From assembly GCA_963822825.1 (NCBI GenBank), contig CAWGIW010000001.1:124001-188000 (forward strand): a stretch of DNA of 64,000 bases, read 5' to 3'. Below are positions 25,888 to 36,976 of the stretch, in pieces (position 1 is the stretch's first letter; the number at the start of each line of letters is the position of its first letter). Under the pieces are notes generated by a model. It was not told the DNA's origin, did no database searches, and saw nothing but the letters and a program-made list of their open reading frames with translations. Source of the DNA: JAWWPY01 sp963822825. GTDB taxonomy: Bacteria > Actinomycetota > Actinomycetes > Streptosporangiales > Streptosporangiaceae. Both the position numbers and the translations under genes were made by a program.

Positions 25888-28593
25888 ATGGGCAGGCTCG
25901 CCTGGTCGCAGGTGCGGTTCCGCCCTGCCCGCACGCTGGCGCTGATCATCGGCGTGCTGGTCGCGGCGACCGCGTTCACCGTGCTGACCGCGGCGTCGCG
26001 GACCGCGCAGGCGCGCACGACCGGCACGGTGGCGGCGAACTTCGCGCCCGCCTACGACATCCTGGTCCGGCCGAAGGGGGCCCGGACGGCGGAGGAGAGC
26101 AAGACCGGCACGGTGCAGCCGGATTTCCTGTCGGGCATCTACGGCGGGATCACGATGGCGCAGTGCCAGCGGATCCAGCAGATCCCGGGGTCTCGGTCGC
26201 CGCGCCGATAGCGATGGTCGGCTACGCGCAGCTCAAGGCCGGCATGTTCGTGCCAATGCCAGCGGCCGCGCTGGCCGGGTCCGGCCGGCAGCTGTACCGG
26301 ATCTCCACCACCTGGGTCAGCGACAGCGGGGTCAGCCGCGTCACCCAGCCGCCGGGATACCTGTACGTGACGCCGCTACCGGCTCAGGGGCGGCATAGGC
26401 AAATCCGTACCGACGGCACCGGGCCGGGATGCGCCGGGGTGGCAATCTTCCTGTCACCGGGAACGAATCCGTTCGGCACGGCCGCGCAGTCCTATGCACG
26501 GTGCTGGTCCCGGGTAAACCAGTACGAGCCTGCCGGCACCGGGGTCCGCCAGGGCACCGAGGCCGGCTATGGGTCAAGTGGAACATCCCGGTGCTGATCG
26601 CGGCGATCGACCCGGACGCCGAGGCGAAACTGGACGGGCTGAACAAGGCGCTTGTCTCCGGCAGTTACCTGAAGGAGAACGAGGGCGGCACGGCCCGACG
26701 TTGCCGGTACTGGCGTCGTCCGCCAGCGGCATGAACGAGTACGCGCAGACCACCGTGCAGCAGCTGGCGGCACCGTCGGCGATGCCTGACATGAACGCTG
26801 GCTGGGCGAGCGCGCAGGCCTCGGCTCCCGGCCGCACGGTGGCCACCGAGCACACCACGGCCCAGCAGGCCTACAACGGCGTGCTCAAGGGGCTCGGCCT
26901 ATCACGGGCAAGAGCACGAGGGCGAGTTCACCGGCATTTGCTTCAGCGGCTACTGGTCGGTCGGTCCGGTGGACTACCAGCGCGCGCGGCCGGGGCGCTG
27001 ATACCGCGTCAGGTGGTCAACCCCCGTCGGTCTGGTACACCGGTGGCGGGTTTCGGCCGCCATGGACGACGAGGACAGCCAGTACCGGACGGTGACCTCG
27101 CATGTGAAGGTGCTCGCGCAGACCGCCAGCCCCGGCTCCGCTCTCCCCCTCATCAAGGTCGCCGGCGACTTTGATCCAGCCAGGATCAAGTCGTTCGATC
27201 CGCTGTCGCAGGTGCCGCTCGGCGATTACCAGCCGGTGGCGGCGGCGCCGGCTACCGCGGCCAGCCGCCGGGCGCTGCACGGCGGCGACCTGCTGCCCAG
27301 CCAGAACCTGGGCGGCCTGGTCAGCCAGCCGGTGAACCTGATCACCACGCTGTCGGCGCTGCCAGCGCTGGAGAACACCCAGGTCTTCACCGGCGTGCCT
27401 GCCGCCGATCCGGTCAGCGTGATCCGGGTCAAGGTCGCGGGCGTCACCGGGCCGGGTGCGCTGTCGCGGGAGCGGATCAACGCGGTCGCCCAGCAGATCG
27501 CCAGCGCACCGGGCTGGATGTGGACATCGTGGCCGGCTCCTCGCCGTCGCCGGTGACCATCGATCTGCCCGCGGACAAGTTCGGGCAGCCGCCGCTGACC
27601 CTGTCCGAGAACTGGGTGAAAGAGGGCGTGGCGGTGGCGATCCTGAACGCGGTGGACAAGACAAGCGTGGCGCTGTTCACCCTGATCCTGGTGGTGTGCG
27701 TGCTGTTCGTCGGCAACGCCGCCACCGCCGCGGTGCGCAGCCGGCGACGCGAGCTGGGGGTGCTCGCCGCGGTCGGCTGGCGCCGGTCCCGGCTGTTCGC
27801 GACCGTGCTGGGCGAGCTGGCCGGGATCGGGCTGGCCGCCGGGCTGCTGGCCGCCGCCATCGCGGTGCCGGTCTCGGCGGCCCTCGGCCTGGACGCCTCG
27901 CCGGGCCGGGCGCTGCTGGCGGTGCCCGTCGCGATGGCGGTGGCCGTCATCGCCGGCCTGGCGCCGGCCTGGCTGGCCGCCCGGGCGGACCCGGTCAGCT
28001 CGGTCCGGCCGCCGGTGCTCGCGGTCCGCCGCGCGCACCAGCCCCGCGGGATCACCTCGCTGGCGGTGCTCAACGTGACCCGCACCCCCGGCCGCACCCT
28101 GGTCGGGGTGGTCAGCCTGGCCATGGGCATCGCCGCGCTGACCCTGCTGACCGCCGTCACCGTCGCTTTCCGCGGCCAGATCGTCGGGACACTGCTCGGC
28201 AACGCCGTCGCGGTCCAGGTCCGGGGCGTCGACTACATCGCGGCCGGAGCGACGGTCGCGCTCGGCGTGCTGGCCGTCGCCGACGTGGTGTTCCTGAACA
28301 TCAGCGAGCGGGCGGCCGAGCTGGCCACCATCCGCAGCTTCGGCTGGCGCGAGGCCGCGCTGGCCCGGCTGATGATCACCGAGGGCGCGATCATCGGCAT
28401 CACCGGCTCGCTGCTCGGCGCCGGGCTCGGGCTCGGCGCCGCGGCCTGGTTCGCCGGGCAGCTGCCCGCCCGGCTGATGGCCATCGCGGCTGCCGCCGTC
28501 GCCGCCGGGGTCGTCGTCACCGCCGCGGCCGCGCTGCTGCCCGCCGCGCTGCTGCGCCGCCTGCCCGCCGCCCACCTGCTAGCCGAGGAGTAA
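25888..28593 (+). pseudogene. FtsX-like ABC transporter permease, several frameshifts
   Basis: The N-terminus is a signal-anchor helix (WSQVRFRPARTLALIIGVLV) and the FtsX extracytoplasmic domain can be followed through three frames: to 26210, then around 26220-27060, then 27062-27520. From 27520 to 28593 a single frame gives the C-terminal transmembrane core with repeated FtsX segments (VGWRRSRLFATVLGELAGI and SFGWREAALARLMITEGAI). Complete, it would be about 900 residues, right for a MacB-type permease with two FtsX domains. It precedes its ATPase by 6 bases. At least three breaks are needed, so it may be inactive. Confidence 0.7.
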
Positions 28594-28599
28594 CCGACA

Positions 28600-29347
28600 T
28601 GACTGCGGCACAACCCGGCGACGCCTCGAACTGCGCGGCGTCAGCAAGCGCTTCGGCACCGGCCAGGGCGGGCAGGTCACCGCCGCCGACGACGTCACGT
28701 TCACCATCGAGTCCGGCGCGTTCGTCGCGCTGACCGGCGCCTCCGGCTCCGGCAAGTCAACGTTGCTGCACATGATCGGCGCGATCGAACGGCCCGACTC
28801 CGGCATGATCATCAGCAACGGCACCGACGTCACCACGCTGCGGGGCGCCGCCCAGGCCGACTACCGGCGAACCGTCGGCTTCGTGTTCCAGCGCTACAAC
28901 CTGCTGCCCGGACTCACCGCCCTGGACAACGTGATCGCGCCGGTGCTGCCGTACCGCACCGGCTGGGACAAGCGTCAGCGGGCCAGGGAACTGCTGGCGG
29001 CGGTCGGCCTGGCCGGGCGGGAACGTTCCATGCCAGCGCGGATGTCCGGCGGTGAGCAGCAGCGCATCGCCATCGCCCGCGCCCTGATCAACACCCCCGC
29101 ACTGCTGCTCGCCGACGAGCCCACCGGCAACCTCGACTCCGCCAACGCGACCGAGATCCTGGACCTGCTCGCCCGGCTGCGCACCGAGCACCGCATGACG
29201 ATCCTGCTCGCCTCCCACGATCCGCAGATCGCCGCCCGATCCGAACGGCTGATCCGGCTTCGCGACGGCGCGGTCATCGACGACATCCAGCTCACCGGAG
29301 ACCGCCCGGTCGAAGACATCATCAGGCACATCAGCCAGCTGGGCTGA
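28600..29347 (+). CDS. MacB-like ABC transporter ATP-binding protein (one frameshift near start)
   Basis: Start ATG 28600 gives MTAAQPGDA; a one-base break near 28622 is needed to continue into LELRGVSKRFGTG. From there the frame is clean to 29347: Walker A GASGSGKST, Q-loop FVFQRYNLLPG, signature MSGGEQQR, Walker B LLLADEPTGNLD and switch His in LLASHDPQIA. The pattern LADEPTGNLDS is typical of LolD/MacB ATPases that work with FtsX permeases. The C-terminal residues nearly equal the fragment at 1-43, so a second copy of this transporter lies left of the window. Confidence 0.85.
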
Positions 29348-29426
29348 CCTGCCGAGGCGCGGTCTCGAAAGGCCGAGCCTGGTAACCCGTATCTTCTCCT
29401 CCACCACAACGCGGCCGTCGACCCAG

Positions 29427-30464
29427 TGACCTCATGCGCAGAACCGGACAATCGGCGTGCGGACACGTGAGCTGCTACAAAATTGGGATGCCGCTCGTAA
29501 TCGGCGATCCGCGCGAGCCCCCGAGCGGCGGACTGGAAGAGCGGTCGCTCTCTGCGACTCCCACCTCCCTGACCTTATGGCCACCTGATGGGCGGGGCGA
29601 AAGGCGCCATACTCACGAAGCTGTCGCTGCTTTGGAGAACATTTCGGTCTTGACCATGTTCATGATGGATGACGCTGCGTGTTCGTAACGAGTGACACGT
29701 CACAGGGGGCATGGCGGGCGTGGTCACGATGCTCGCTACGGGCCTCGCCGGCTCGGCGAGAGGATTGAGGCCGCCTTACGCACTGCCGCGGGCACCCTCC
29801 GACGACCCACCACAGCAATAGCCCGTGCGGGCGGCTGAAAATGGATCACTCCCTGGTAGTAGGGAGTGATCAACGTGGGGACTGGGCCGAGATCCGGCAG
29901 CTGCACCGGGCAGGAGGCATGCCGATGCGGACGATTACCGGCAATCAGGAGCACGGCGACTGACGTCCTGCGCCGGTGGTGCCGCGGACTGCGAGACATG
30001 ACGGCTGTCGGCTGAAGAAAATTCGCCAGCTCAAAGCTCGCCTGACTTTACGCATCGGGGACGCGGTGCGTCCGGGCTCCCCCGGCCATCATCAACGGCA
30101 AGATGAGCGTCCACCCCGGCTAACCTCGGCAATTACGCTCTTGTGGCAAGCCCGGTGACCTTGGGAGGCGATCGGCTCAGACGGCCGACAGGAACCGCTC
30201 CAGGCAAGTCGCTCGGCCTCGGCCACGGCACAGGAGCCCATACGACAGCAAGACCCGCGAGACATCAACAGCTGCCAGCCACGACCGATCTCGCAGAACA
30301 CATCAGACCTCTTCCCAATGAGGACAGAGTCTCCGGATGCTGCGAAACTGCCCCTCGATTTGCCCCTAAGAGTAAAAAGGTCTTCGGTTCTGCGTGCGAA
30401 ATAATCACCTGACCTGCGGAGCCCCCTTACGGAATCGAACCGTAGACCTTCTCCTTACCATGGA
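29427..30464. repeat. 1.04-kb direct repeat, copy B (partner 125-1163)
   Basis: This copy matches copy A with one indel and one substitution. It starts about 80 bases after the ATPase stop and ends in the att scar. Contents are as for copy A, including the 11-bp hairpin at 29844-29871. Confidence 0.9.
30408..30464 (-). other. att: Attachment-site scar: 3' half of tRNA-Thr
   Basis: It is identical over 57 bases to 1107-1163 and 38781-38837. The sequence after it (GATCGCCGTAAGG) differs from the arms at 1164 and 20779, so a different type of element starts here and runs to the intact tRNA. Confidence 0.85.
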
Positions 30465-30924
30465 TCGCCGTAAGGTTCCGTCACCGCAGGTCAGGCGCCT
30501 GACCAGGAAAAACACGAGCCCACACCAGCACTCACAGGCTCGGGACGGGCGCTCGCGAGCACCCATTGCCACTCAATCTGCCACTCAGTTTGATCTTGCC
30601 CCACGGGGCTAGCCATATCGAAACCGAGCGTCGAACAAACGTTCGCGGAACACGCCTGCTAATCCATTATCACTATTAAGGCCAACAGTTTTACGAATCG
30701 TCTGCCCTGGTGGGCGATGAGACCCTGGTCACCTGAGCGAGCGGCGACTGCCCGCGCTCAAGGGCACAACTGGGACCGGATCGCGGTCGCGTTAGGCCTG
30801 TCCCGGCAGCCGCCAATGAGGTCGGCTGGCCCACATCTCAGTTCCTGTCGGCGAAGGTCGTCTCTCAAGGGGACACTGGCGGCCTCGGCAGCCGCCATGC
30901 GGTCGTGGTGGCGGCTGTCGGCTT
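30465..30924. other. Intergenic, nothing recognised
   Basis: Between the att scar and the truncated IS copy I see only short frames without family features. Confidence 0.5.
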
Positions 30925-31828
30925 CCAACAGCTCGATCGACCGTGAGCTGTATCTCCCGCAGTCCTGGACCGGGGACCGGGAGCGGTGCCGCGCGGCGGG
31001 CATCCCCGATGACGTGGCCTTCGCCACCAAGCCGCAGCTGGCGCAGGCAGATGCTTGCGCCGGGCGATCGAGGCCGGGGTGCCGTTCGCCTGGTTCACCG
31101 CTGACGAGGTCTACGGCCAGGCCAAGTACCTGCACGCCTGGCTCGAGGACCGCGACGTGTCCTACGTGCTGGCCATCAAGCGCAACGACACCCTCACCAC
31201 ACCACGATGGCGAGCAGCGCGCCGATGCGCTGATCGCCGCCGTCCCGGCCCGGGCCTGGCAGCGCTGTCCGCAGGGGCCGGGGCGCACGGCCCCCGCGAG
31301 TACGACTGGGCCCGGATCCCGGTCCGCACCGGCGCCTGGCGGCCCGGCCGCGGCCACTGGCTGCTGGCCCGCCGCTCCCGTCAACGACCCGGCTGACATC
31401 GCCTACTACGCCTGCTACGGCCCCCGCCGGTCCCGCCGTGGTCGATCTGGCCTGGACCGCGGGCAGCCGCTGGCACATCGAGGAATGCTTCCAGCAGGCC
31501 AAGAACGAGGCCGGGCTGGATCACTACCAGGTCCGCAGCTGGCGGGCCTGGTACGCCCACATCACCCTGTCGATGCTCGCGCTCGCCTGGCTCGCCGCCA
31601 GCAGGGCCCAGGCAGTAAAAGGGGAACCGGCACCCGCGACCCGGGCATGATCGGCTACACGCTACCGGAGATCCGCCGCCTGCTGACCAGCTTAATCCAG
31701 GCCCGCGCTCCTGACCCCGAACACGTCTGGTCCTGGTCACGCTGGCGGCGGCGACGTCAGCACCAGGCCCGCCTCTGCCACTACCGGCGGCGCGGCTATG
31801 CACTCACCTAAGTGCCGTTGCAGTACTA
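30925..31828 (+). pseudogene. IS701-like transposase, 5'-truncated and frameshifted
   Basis: From IDRELYLPQSWTGDRERC to the C-terminal end near 31811 this is a close relative of the element at 34408-35764, but about 500 bases of its 5' part are missing. FAWFTADEVYGQAKYLHAWL (catalytic Asp/Glu region) and WHIEECFQQAKNEAGLDHYQ (C-terminal catalytic Glu) are in different frames. The right terminal repeat (AGTGCCGTTGCAGTACTA) is at 31811-31828. Confidence 0.8.
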
Positions 31829-31847
31829 AGTGCCGTTGCAGTATTAA
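31829..31847. repeat. Extra IS terminus, directly abutting another IS end
   Basis: AGTGCCGTTGCAGTATTAA is the reverse complement of the left terminus at 34407-34424 except at its outer end. It follows at once after the right end of the truncated IS, so two ends lie side by side in the same direction. Confidence 0.7.
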
Positions 31848-32796
31848 GTGGCCCTGCGCACCGCAAGGGGCCCTTCTTATGGTTCCGGCAGGGCCGTTCT
31901 GCCTGAGCCGGGACGGTCCGCGGCTGGCCGTATGGGCGGTCCTGGCGGGCTGCCCGGTGAGCGAGGCCGCGGCCTGATGGCAGTGCAGGGCCGACGCGCG
32001 GCGCGTCCTGCCCCGCGGCCAATCGGGCAGAGGTCTTCTGCCGGGGCGCAAGGGCTGCCGGCGCTCCACCGCGGGCATGACGGTCACGCCGCCAAAGAAG
32101 GCCGCCTCGCCCGTCGAGCGAACTCACGGCACGGAAGGCGGCTGCCGGCGAGGCCGAAGACCCGCGAGCAGGCTGAGATGGCCGTGCAGGTCGCCAGCAC
32201 GAAGTGAGCCGCGCAACAGGCGCGGCTCACGCCATCGGCGCTCTACCGGGAGTGGCACACCCGGGCGCCGGTCGGGGGATACCTCGCCCATCGCACGCAG
32301 GTTGCACACAGATGCAACCGAAATGGCACGCCGGGCTGCGATACTGACCAGTGGCCGTTTGGCCGCGCCGCGGGAGTCATTCAGCGGTGGGCCGGTGACC
32401 TTCTGGCAGCAGTTTCTGCACAACCCGGGAAAGGAGCGACAGCGGAATTATGCGACGGATATCCACGATCGTTAGCGGTCGAATGGCCATGATCGGCGCA
32501 GTGCTCGCACGGCTCAACAGCCTCGCCCCCGGCTGACCAGGCACCTCCGGCCCAACCAGAAGAAAGGACACGACCAGGGACCGTGGAACCCCGCCCGCCC
32601 GGCGCGACAGCCGGGAAACCAGCCACACCCGGCTGGCGAAAAACCCAGCCAGGCCAGCCGCTCAGGCAGCCAACTCAAGATCACGAAACATCGAGGCTAG
32701 CCCCCAACAGCATTCACAGGTCTTGACAATCTCTTCCCATGCACCTACATACGCTATTAATATGAAAAATCCGGACGGAAAGAGGAGGAGGAGAAT
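31848..32796. other. Passenger region left of the lectin gene, no clear gene
   Basis: No convincing gene is seen. A frame of 119 codons ends at 32207 just before a perfect 11-bp hairpin (32204-32230, GTGAGCCGCGC/GCGCGGCTCAC), which may be a terminator for something upstream on the plus strand, but the product has no family features. The last 100 bases before the lectin gene are AT-richer and probably carry its promoter. Confidence 0.45.
32204..32230 (+). terminator. 11-bp hairpin, possible terminator
   Basis: Perfect arms with a 5-base loop (AACAG). It is GC-rich and lacks a T-run, as is common for actinomycete intrinsic terminators. Confidence 0.45.
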
Positions 32797-33378
32797 ATGA
32801 GATTCCGTATAAAAGGCACGAGCGCGGTCGGTCGTGCATTCGCTGGCCGACGGCTGCGGGCGACCCTGGCGATAGCGGCAGCGAGTCTGCTCGGGCTCAG
32901 CCTGACGTCCCTAGTCCAGGCGGCCCCGGCTAACGCGACTCCCGTGTTGTTCGCGCTCGTCAATGCGCACAGCCTGGACTGCATGAGCAATGGCGGGGCT
33001 CTTAACGGCTACGTGTCACAGTACGGCTGCTACTCGAGTAAGAGCCAAGCGTGGTACTTCGGCGGCACGCACGGGGCCTACCAGCAGATCAAGAACTACG
33101 CCACTAACCAATGCGTCGGCGTTCAAGGTGGAAGTCTCGCTAATGGGGCAAGAATCTGGATGGGAAACTGCAGCAGCAATGACATATTCTACTGGCAGAA
33201 GGAACTTGAATGCACGTTCATCGTAGGCTGTGCCCCCGGGGCTGACTTTTGGGTAAATCAGGCTTCGGGGAGGGTTATTCAAGTCGGTTGTGGCTGCGAC
33301 AGCAACAGTGCCGGACTTTTCGATGACGCCTTGAGCGACGCGGGCCCGCCGAGCCAGCTTTGGTATTATGAAGGCTGA
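32797..33378 (+). CDS. Secreted ricin-type beta-trefoil lectin domain protein
   Basis: The 193-residue protein has a signal peptide (RRLRATLAIAAASLLGLSLT, cleavage likely after PANA near residue 47). The mature part of about 145 residues is a ricin-B/CBM13-like fold: repeated CM/C-V-N-x-G and Q-x-W motifs (CMSNGG, SQAWYF, CVGVQGG, GARIWMGNC, SQLWYYE). It carries many Cys pairs suited to an exported protein. A strong GAGGAGGAG lies 6-8 bases before the ATG. GC content is lower than its surroundings and it is boxed between two IS701-like copies, which suggests transfer. The ligand is unknown. Confidence 0.85.
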   Translation: MRFRIKGTSAVGRAFAGRRLRATLAIAAASLLGLSLTSLVQAAPANATPVLFALVNAHSLDCMSNGGALNGYVSQYGCYSSKSQAWYFGGTHGAYQQIKNYATNQCVGVQGGSLANGARIWMGNCSSNDIFYWQKELECTFIVGCAPGADFWVNQASGRVIQVGCGCDSNSAGLFDDALSDAGPPSQLWYYEG

Positions 33379-33414
33379 CGAAATCAGGTACGCGTGAACT
33401 TGCGGTTCATGGCG

Positions 33415-33454
33415 AAGCCCTTGCCCGAGGAAGTAGTTCATGGGGCAGGGGCTT
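33415..33454 (+). terminator. Hairpin after the lectin gene
   Basis: AAGCCCTTGCCC pairs with GGGCAGGGGCTT (one G-T pair) across a 16-base loop, 37 bases after the lectin stop. Confidence 0.5.
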
Positions 33455-33534
33455 AGCCGTTCCGCTGCGCTCGGCTGATTAGGTACATGCCCTCCCCGAA
33501 CAACCAGATGAATCTTCCCGCAGTTCAGGGCTGA

Positions 33535-33880
33535 ATGGCGAGGTCACGGACGGGGAAGCCGTCTATGAAGGGAAAAACGGCCCCGATGCTGGCGGACGGC
33601 CAGCAACGCGCTGTCCTCACGCTGTTTGCCCTGGCCTGGAGGGTGTTCGGCTTTCAGCGCAAGCAGATCATCGCGCTGTCGCAGAGTGACCCACCCGGTC
33701 CTATGGCCAATAAGAAAGGCTTGTCGGCCGAGTTGGAAGCGCTTGAGCAGGTACGGGCGGAGGGGAAGTTCGCGGTACTGCATGACCTGACCATCTGTCT
33801 GCGCATCGGCGACATTACCGTGTTTGACGAGGACGGCGCCCTGCGTCTGACACGACACGCGAAGGTGACCTGCGCCGCTC
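33535..33880 (+). pseudogene. Hypothetical protein fragment
   Basis: The frame contains a plausible protein core (GLSAELEALEQVRAEGKFAV, then LRIGDITVFDEDGALRL), whose D-x-T-V strand before an expected E-x-K recalls PD-(D/E)XK-like nucleases. After LRL the frame departs (the expected EVK is not found in frame). I do not recognise the family with confidence; it may be a decayed gene. Confidence 0.35.
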
Positions 33881-33975
33881 GCACACTGGGTTGCGCTGGG
33901 GCAATCGCACGGCATCCACGACACGATTACTCTGCCAGGCCCCAGACATGGCCACGATGGCAGCGCTCCGGATAG

Positions 33976-34406
33976 CTCCACCACGGCGGCCGCTCGATCT
34001 GTCCCATCCATCAATTAGAACACCCGTTCGAGACTGCCTCTCGACTTTTGCGAACCTTGCCAGAGCGCGCGTCAGCGCGTTCGATCGTCTGACTGCAGCA
34101 CTGAGCAGTCGGCCGCCAGCGATCCTCGTGTCTGAGTCTCTGCCCGAGCCTGTTGTGCCACCCTGCAGCCTAGCCAGCATGCCTGCCTAACCGGCTGATG
34201 GCCCGCATTGCGGACAGAATGCGGATGCGCCTGGTGAGTACTTTCTCTACGACTTCAAGGGCGCGCGGAGCGCGCCGGGCGCGGAATGGCTTAATGATCT
34301 TGAGAACATCGCGCGGACGCGCCGAGGCAAGCGGCAGCGTTCGGCCCGGCGCGGGCTGACGTTAAACCGGGGAACCGTGAGGCGCCTTGGCGCCGCCTGC
34401 CGCTCT
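33976..34406. other. Intergenic, nothing recognised
   Basis: No gene features seen between the fragment above and the IS left end. Confidence 0.4.
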
Positions 34407-34407
34407 T

Positions 34408-35764
34408 AATACTGCAACGGCAGTTGCATGATCATGGGGCATGATGGCCTGCATGGTGGTGGACATTGCTGCGGCGGAACTGGATGCGGTGCATGAGCGG
34501 ATCGCGGGCCGGTTCGCGCGGTCTGAGCCGCGGGCCCGGGTGCGGGAGTACCTGTCCGGGCTGGTCGCGGGGTTAGAGCGGAAGAACGGGTGGACGCTGG
34601 CCGAGCGGGCCGGGGTGGTAGAGCCCGGACGGGATGCAGCGGCTGCTGCGGCACGCGGACTGGGATACCCGGGAGGTCCGTGACGACGTCCGGGACTACG
34701 TCATCGAGCAGCTCGGCGACCGGCGATGGGGTGCTGATCGCTGATGAGACCGGGTTCATCAAGAAGGGCACCCGTTCGGCCGGGGTGCAGCGGCAGTACT
34801 CAGGGACCGCGGGGCGGACGGAGAACTGCCAGGTCGGGGTGTTCCTGGCTTACGCATCCGCGCACGGGCACGCGCTGATCGACCGCGAGCTGTACCTGCC
34901 GCAGTCCTGGACCGGGGACCGGGACCGGTGCCGCGCGGCGGGCATCCCGGATGACATCGAGTTCGCTACCAAGCCGCGGCTGGCGCAGGCGATGCTCGGC
35001 CGGGCGATCGAGGCCGGGATGCCGTTCGCCTGGTTCACCGCCGATGAGGTGTACGGCCAGGCCAAGTACCTGCACGCCTGGCTCGAGGACCGGGACGTGT
35101 CCTACGTGCTGGCCATCCGGCGCAGCGACACCCTCACCACCACCACATGGCGAGCAGCGCGCCGATGCGCTGATCGCCGCCGCTCCCGGCCCGGGCCTGG
35201 CAGCGGCTGTCCGCAGGGGCCGGGGCACACGGCCCCCGGGAGTACGCTGGGCCCGGATCCGGTCCGGACCGCCGCCGGCGGCCCGGCCGCGGGCACTGGC
35301 TGCTGGCCCGCCGCTCGATCAGCGACCCGGCCGACATCGCCTACTACGCCTGCTACGGCCCCCGCCGGTCCCGCCTGATGGACCTGGCCTGGACCGCGGG
35401 CAGCCGCTGGCACATCGAGGAATGCTTCCAGCAGGCCAAGAACGAGGCCGGGCTGGACCACTACCAGGTCCGCAGCTGGCGGGCCTGGTACGCCCACATC
35501 ACCTTGTCGATGCTCGCCCTGGCCTGGCTCGCCGCCAGCCGGGCCCAGGCAGTAAAAGGGGAACCGGCACCCGCGACCCGGGCATGATCGGCTACACGCT
35601 ACCGGAGATCCGCCGCCTGCTGATCGGCTTAACCCAGGCCCGCGCACCCGACCCCAAACACGTCTGGTCCTGGTCACGCTGGCGGCGGCGACGCCAGCAC
35701 CAGGCCCGCCTCTGCCACTACCGGCGCCGCGGCTATGCACTCACCTAAGTGCCGTTGCAGTACT
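34408..35764 (+). mobile_element. IS701-like insertion sequence, second copy
   Basis: The terminal repeats TAATACTGCAACGGCA (34408) and the complement of TGCCGTTGCAGTACTA (to 35764) bound one transposase gene. The copy at 30925-31828 is a truncated sister in the same orientation. Confidence 0.8.
34441..35748 (+). pseudogene. IS701-like transposase, frameshifted
   Basis: The start reads MACMVVDIAAAELDAVHERI and YLSGLVAGLERKNGWTLAER. The frame then shifts near 34620-34700 to GVLIADETGFIKKGTRSAGV (first Asp), GVFLAYAS, IDRELYLPQSWTGDRDRC and FTADEVYGQ (second Asp), and shifts again to WHIEECFQQAKNEAGLDHYQ and the C-terminal tail. The order is that of a complete IS701-family protein of about 430 residues. 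At least three indels are needed. Confidence 0.8.
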
Positions 35765-35806
35765 AGAAGCGAGAGAACCGAACCGCTGGTCAGGCTGGGC
35801 GTCCGG

Positions 35807-36373
35807 TCAGTCGTCGAAGACGACCCTGACCGGAAGCCGGTCCCACTTCATCCCGTAATCGGCATGGGCTATTGCAAGGACCTCGAATGGCTGCGGTTTT
35901 CCGGCCAGGTTGACGTCCCAGCGAGCGGGGCGGCCAACCTCGATCTGGCCGCTGCCGACCTCCGGAAACTCGGCCCACTGCTCCATCATCGAGGCGCGGC
36001 CATGCAGGCTGACCGGTGCGGAGGCCGGCAGGATGAGCGTCACGGTCGTGAGCCGCACCGAGTTCGTGACGCGGATCTCCAGCCGGGCGTGCCCGGCGCC
36101 GTCGTTCCCGTCGTTCTTCACGACGTGGCCCGCCAGCGCGGGGGCGGCGTCCTCGTGGCGCTGCTCCAGCTCGTGGCGGTGGCGGTCCCGCTCGATGGCC
36201 AGCTGCTTCTGAGCCACCTGCGCGGCCGTCTTCGCGGCTATGGCGATGACGTCACCCGCTGTTGCGCTCCGGCCCGCGATGCGGATGCTGATCACAGCCG
36301 TGACCACGCCAGCGACGCCCGTGGTCGCGCCGATGATCGCAATAACGAGAGCAGTGACATCCATCCCGGTCAT
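35807..36373 (-). CDS. Membrane-anchored hypothetical protein
   Basis: From ATG 36373 the product has 188 residues: one N-terminal transmembrane helix (VTALVIAIIGATTGVAGVVT), a charged helical stretch (QKQLAIERDRHRHELEQRHE) and a beta-rich C-terminal domain of about 110 residues (LEIRVTNSVRLTTVTLILP and RWDVNLAGKPQPFEVLAIAH). No family is recognised. It starts 43 bases after the IS701-like right end, on the opposite strand. A longer reading from upstream has no homology-like features. Confidence 0.65.
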   Translation of the reverse strand: MTGMDVTALVIAIIGATTGVAGVVTAVISIRIAGRSATAGDVIAIAAKTAAQVAQKQLAIERDRHRHELEQRHEDAAPALAGHVVKNDGNDGAGHARLEIRVTNSVRLTTVTLILPASAPVSLHGRASMMEQWAEFPEVGSGQIEVGRPARWDVNLAGKPQPFEVLAIAHADYGMKWDRLPVRVVFDD

Positions 36374-36976
36374 CTCGTTCGTACATTCGTCTACCGAATA
36401 GCGCTTCCACACCACTCGCAACCATATTCGACCGCGCGCAGTGCTTCGGCCGCCGCCACGCGGCACTGGCCGCGTGGACGAGCTGGCTGCTACCGGGACG
36501 GCCGCAGGGCCCGCGGAGGCTGCGGCCAGTTGCGGCGGAACGTTCGGCAGCGCTACGGGCCAGCCTGCCCGGCCGGAAGAGCCCGGTACGCGCCTGCTTG
36601 CGAAGCGTTGTCCAGGGAGCCTGCGAGAGAGTTCAGCATCCAGGGCATAGCCCCATGAGGATGGCGCCCGAACAGCTGCATCTAACGTCAGGCGCTCCTG
36701 GTACGTCGCCGACGGTGGTCTCAAGAGACTCACGAAGCCCCGCTTGATCGAACTGGCTAGACCGACTGCATTTGCCCTGCGAACGGATCCCTCTCCCCCG
36801 TCGTCCCAGCCTTCATAGGTCCCCCAGACTTACCGGGCCGATCCATGCAGAGCTGCGACGTTGTGCAGTTTCTCTCGATCTATTCGCGTCGAGTTGTCGT
36901 CAACCGTGCCGTGATCCGGAAGGAGCAGGTAGAGCCTCCTACTCGGGCAGGCCGTCGCGGAAGGAAGAGCCATCGC
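36374..36976. other. Intergenic, nothing recognised
   Basis: About 600 bases between divergent genes; probably holds promoters. No RNA or gene features seen. Confidence 0.45.
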
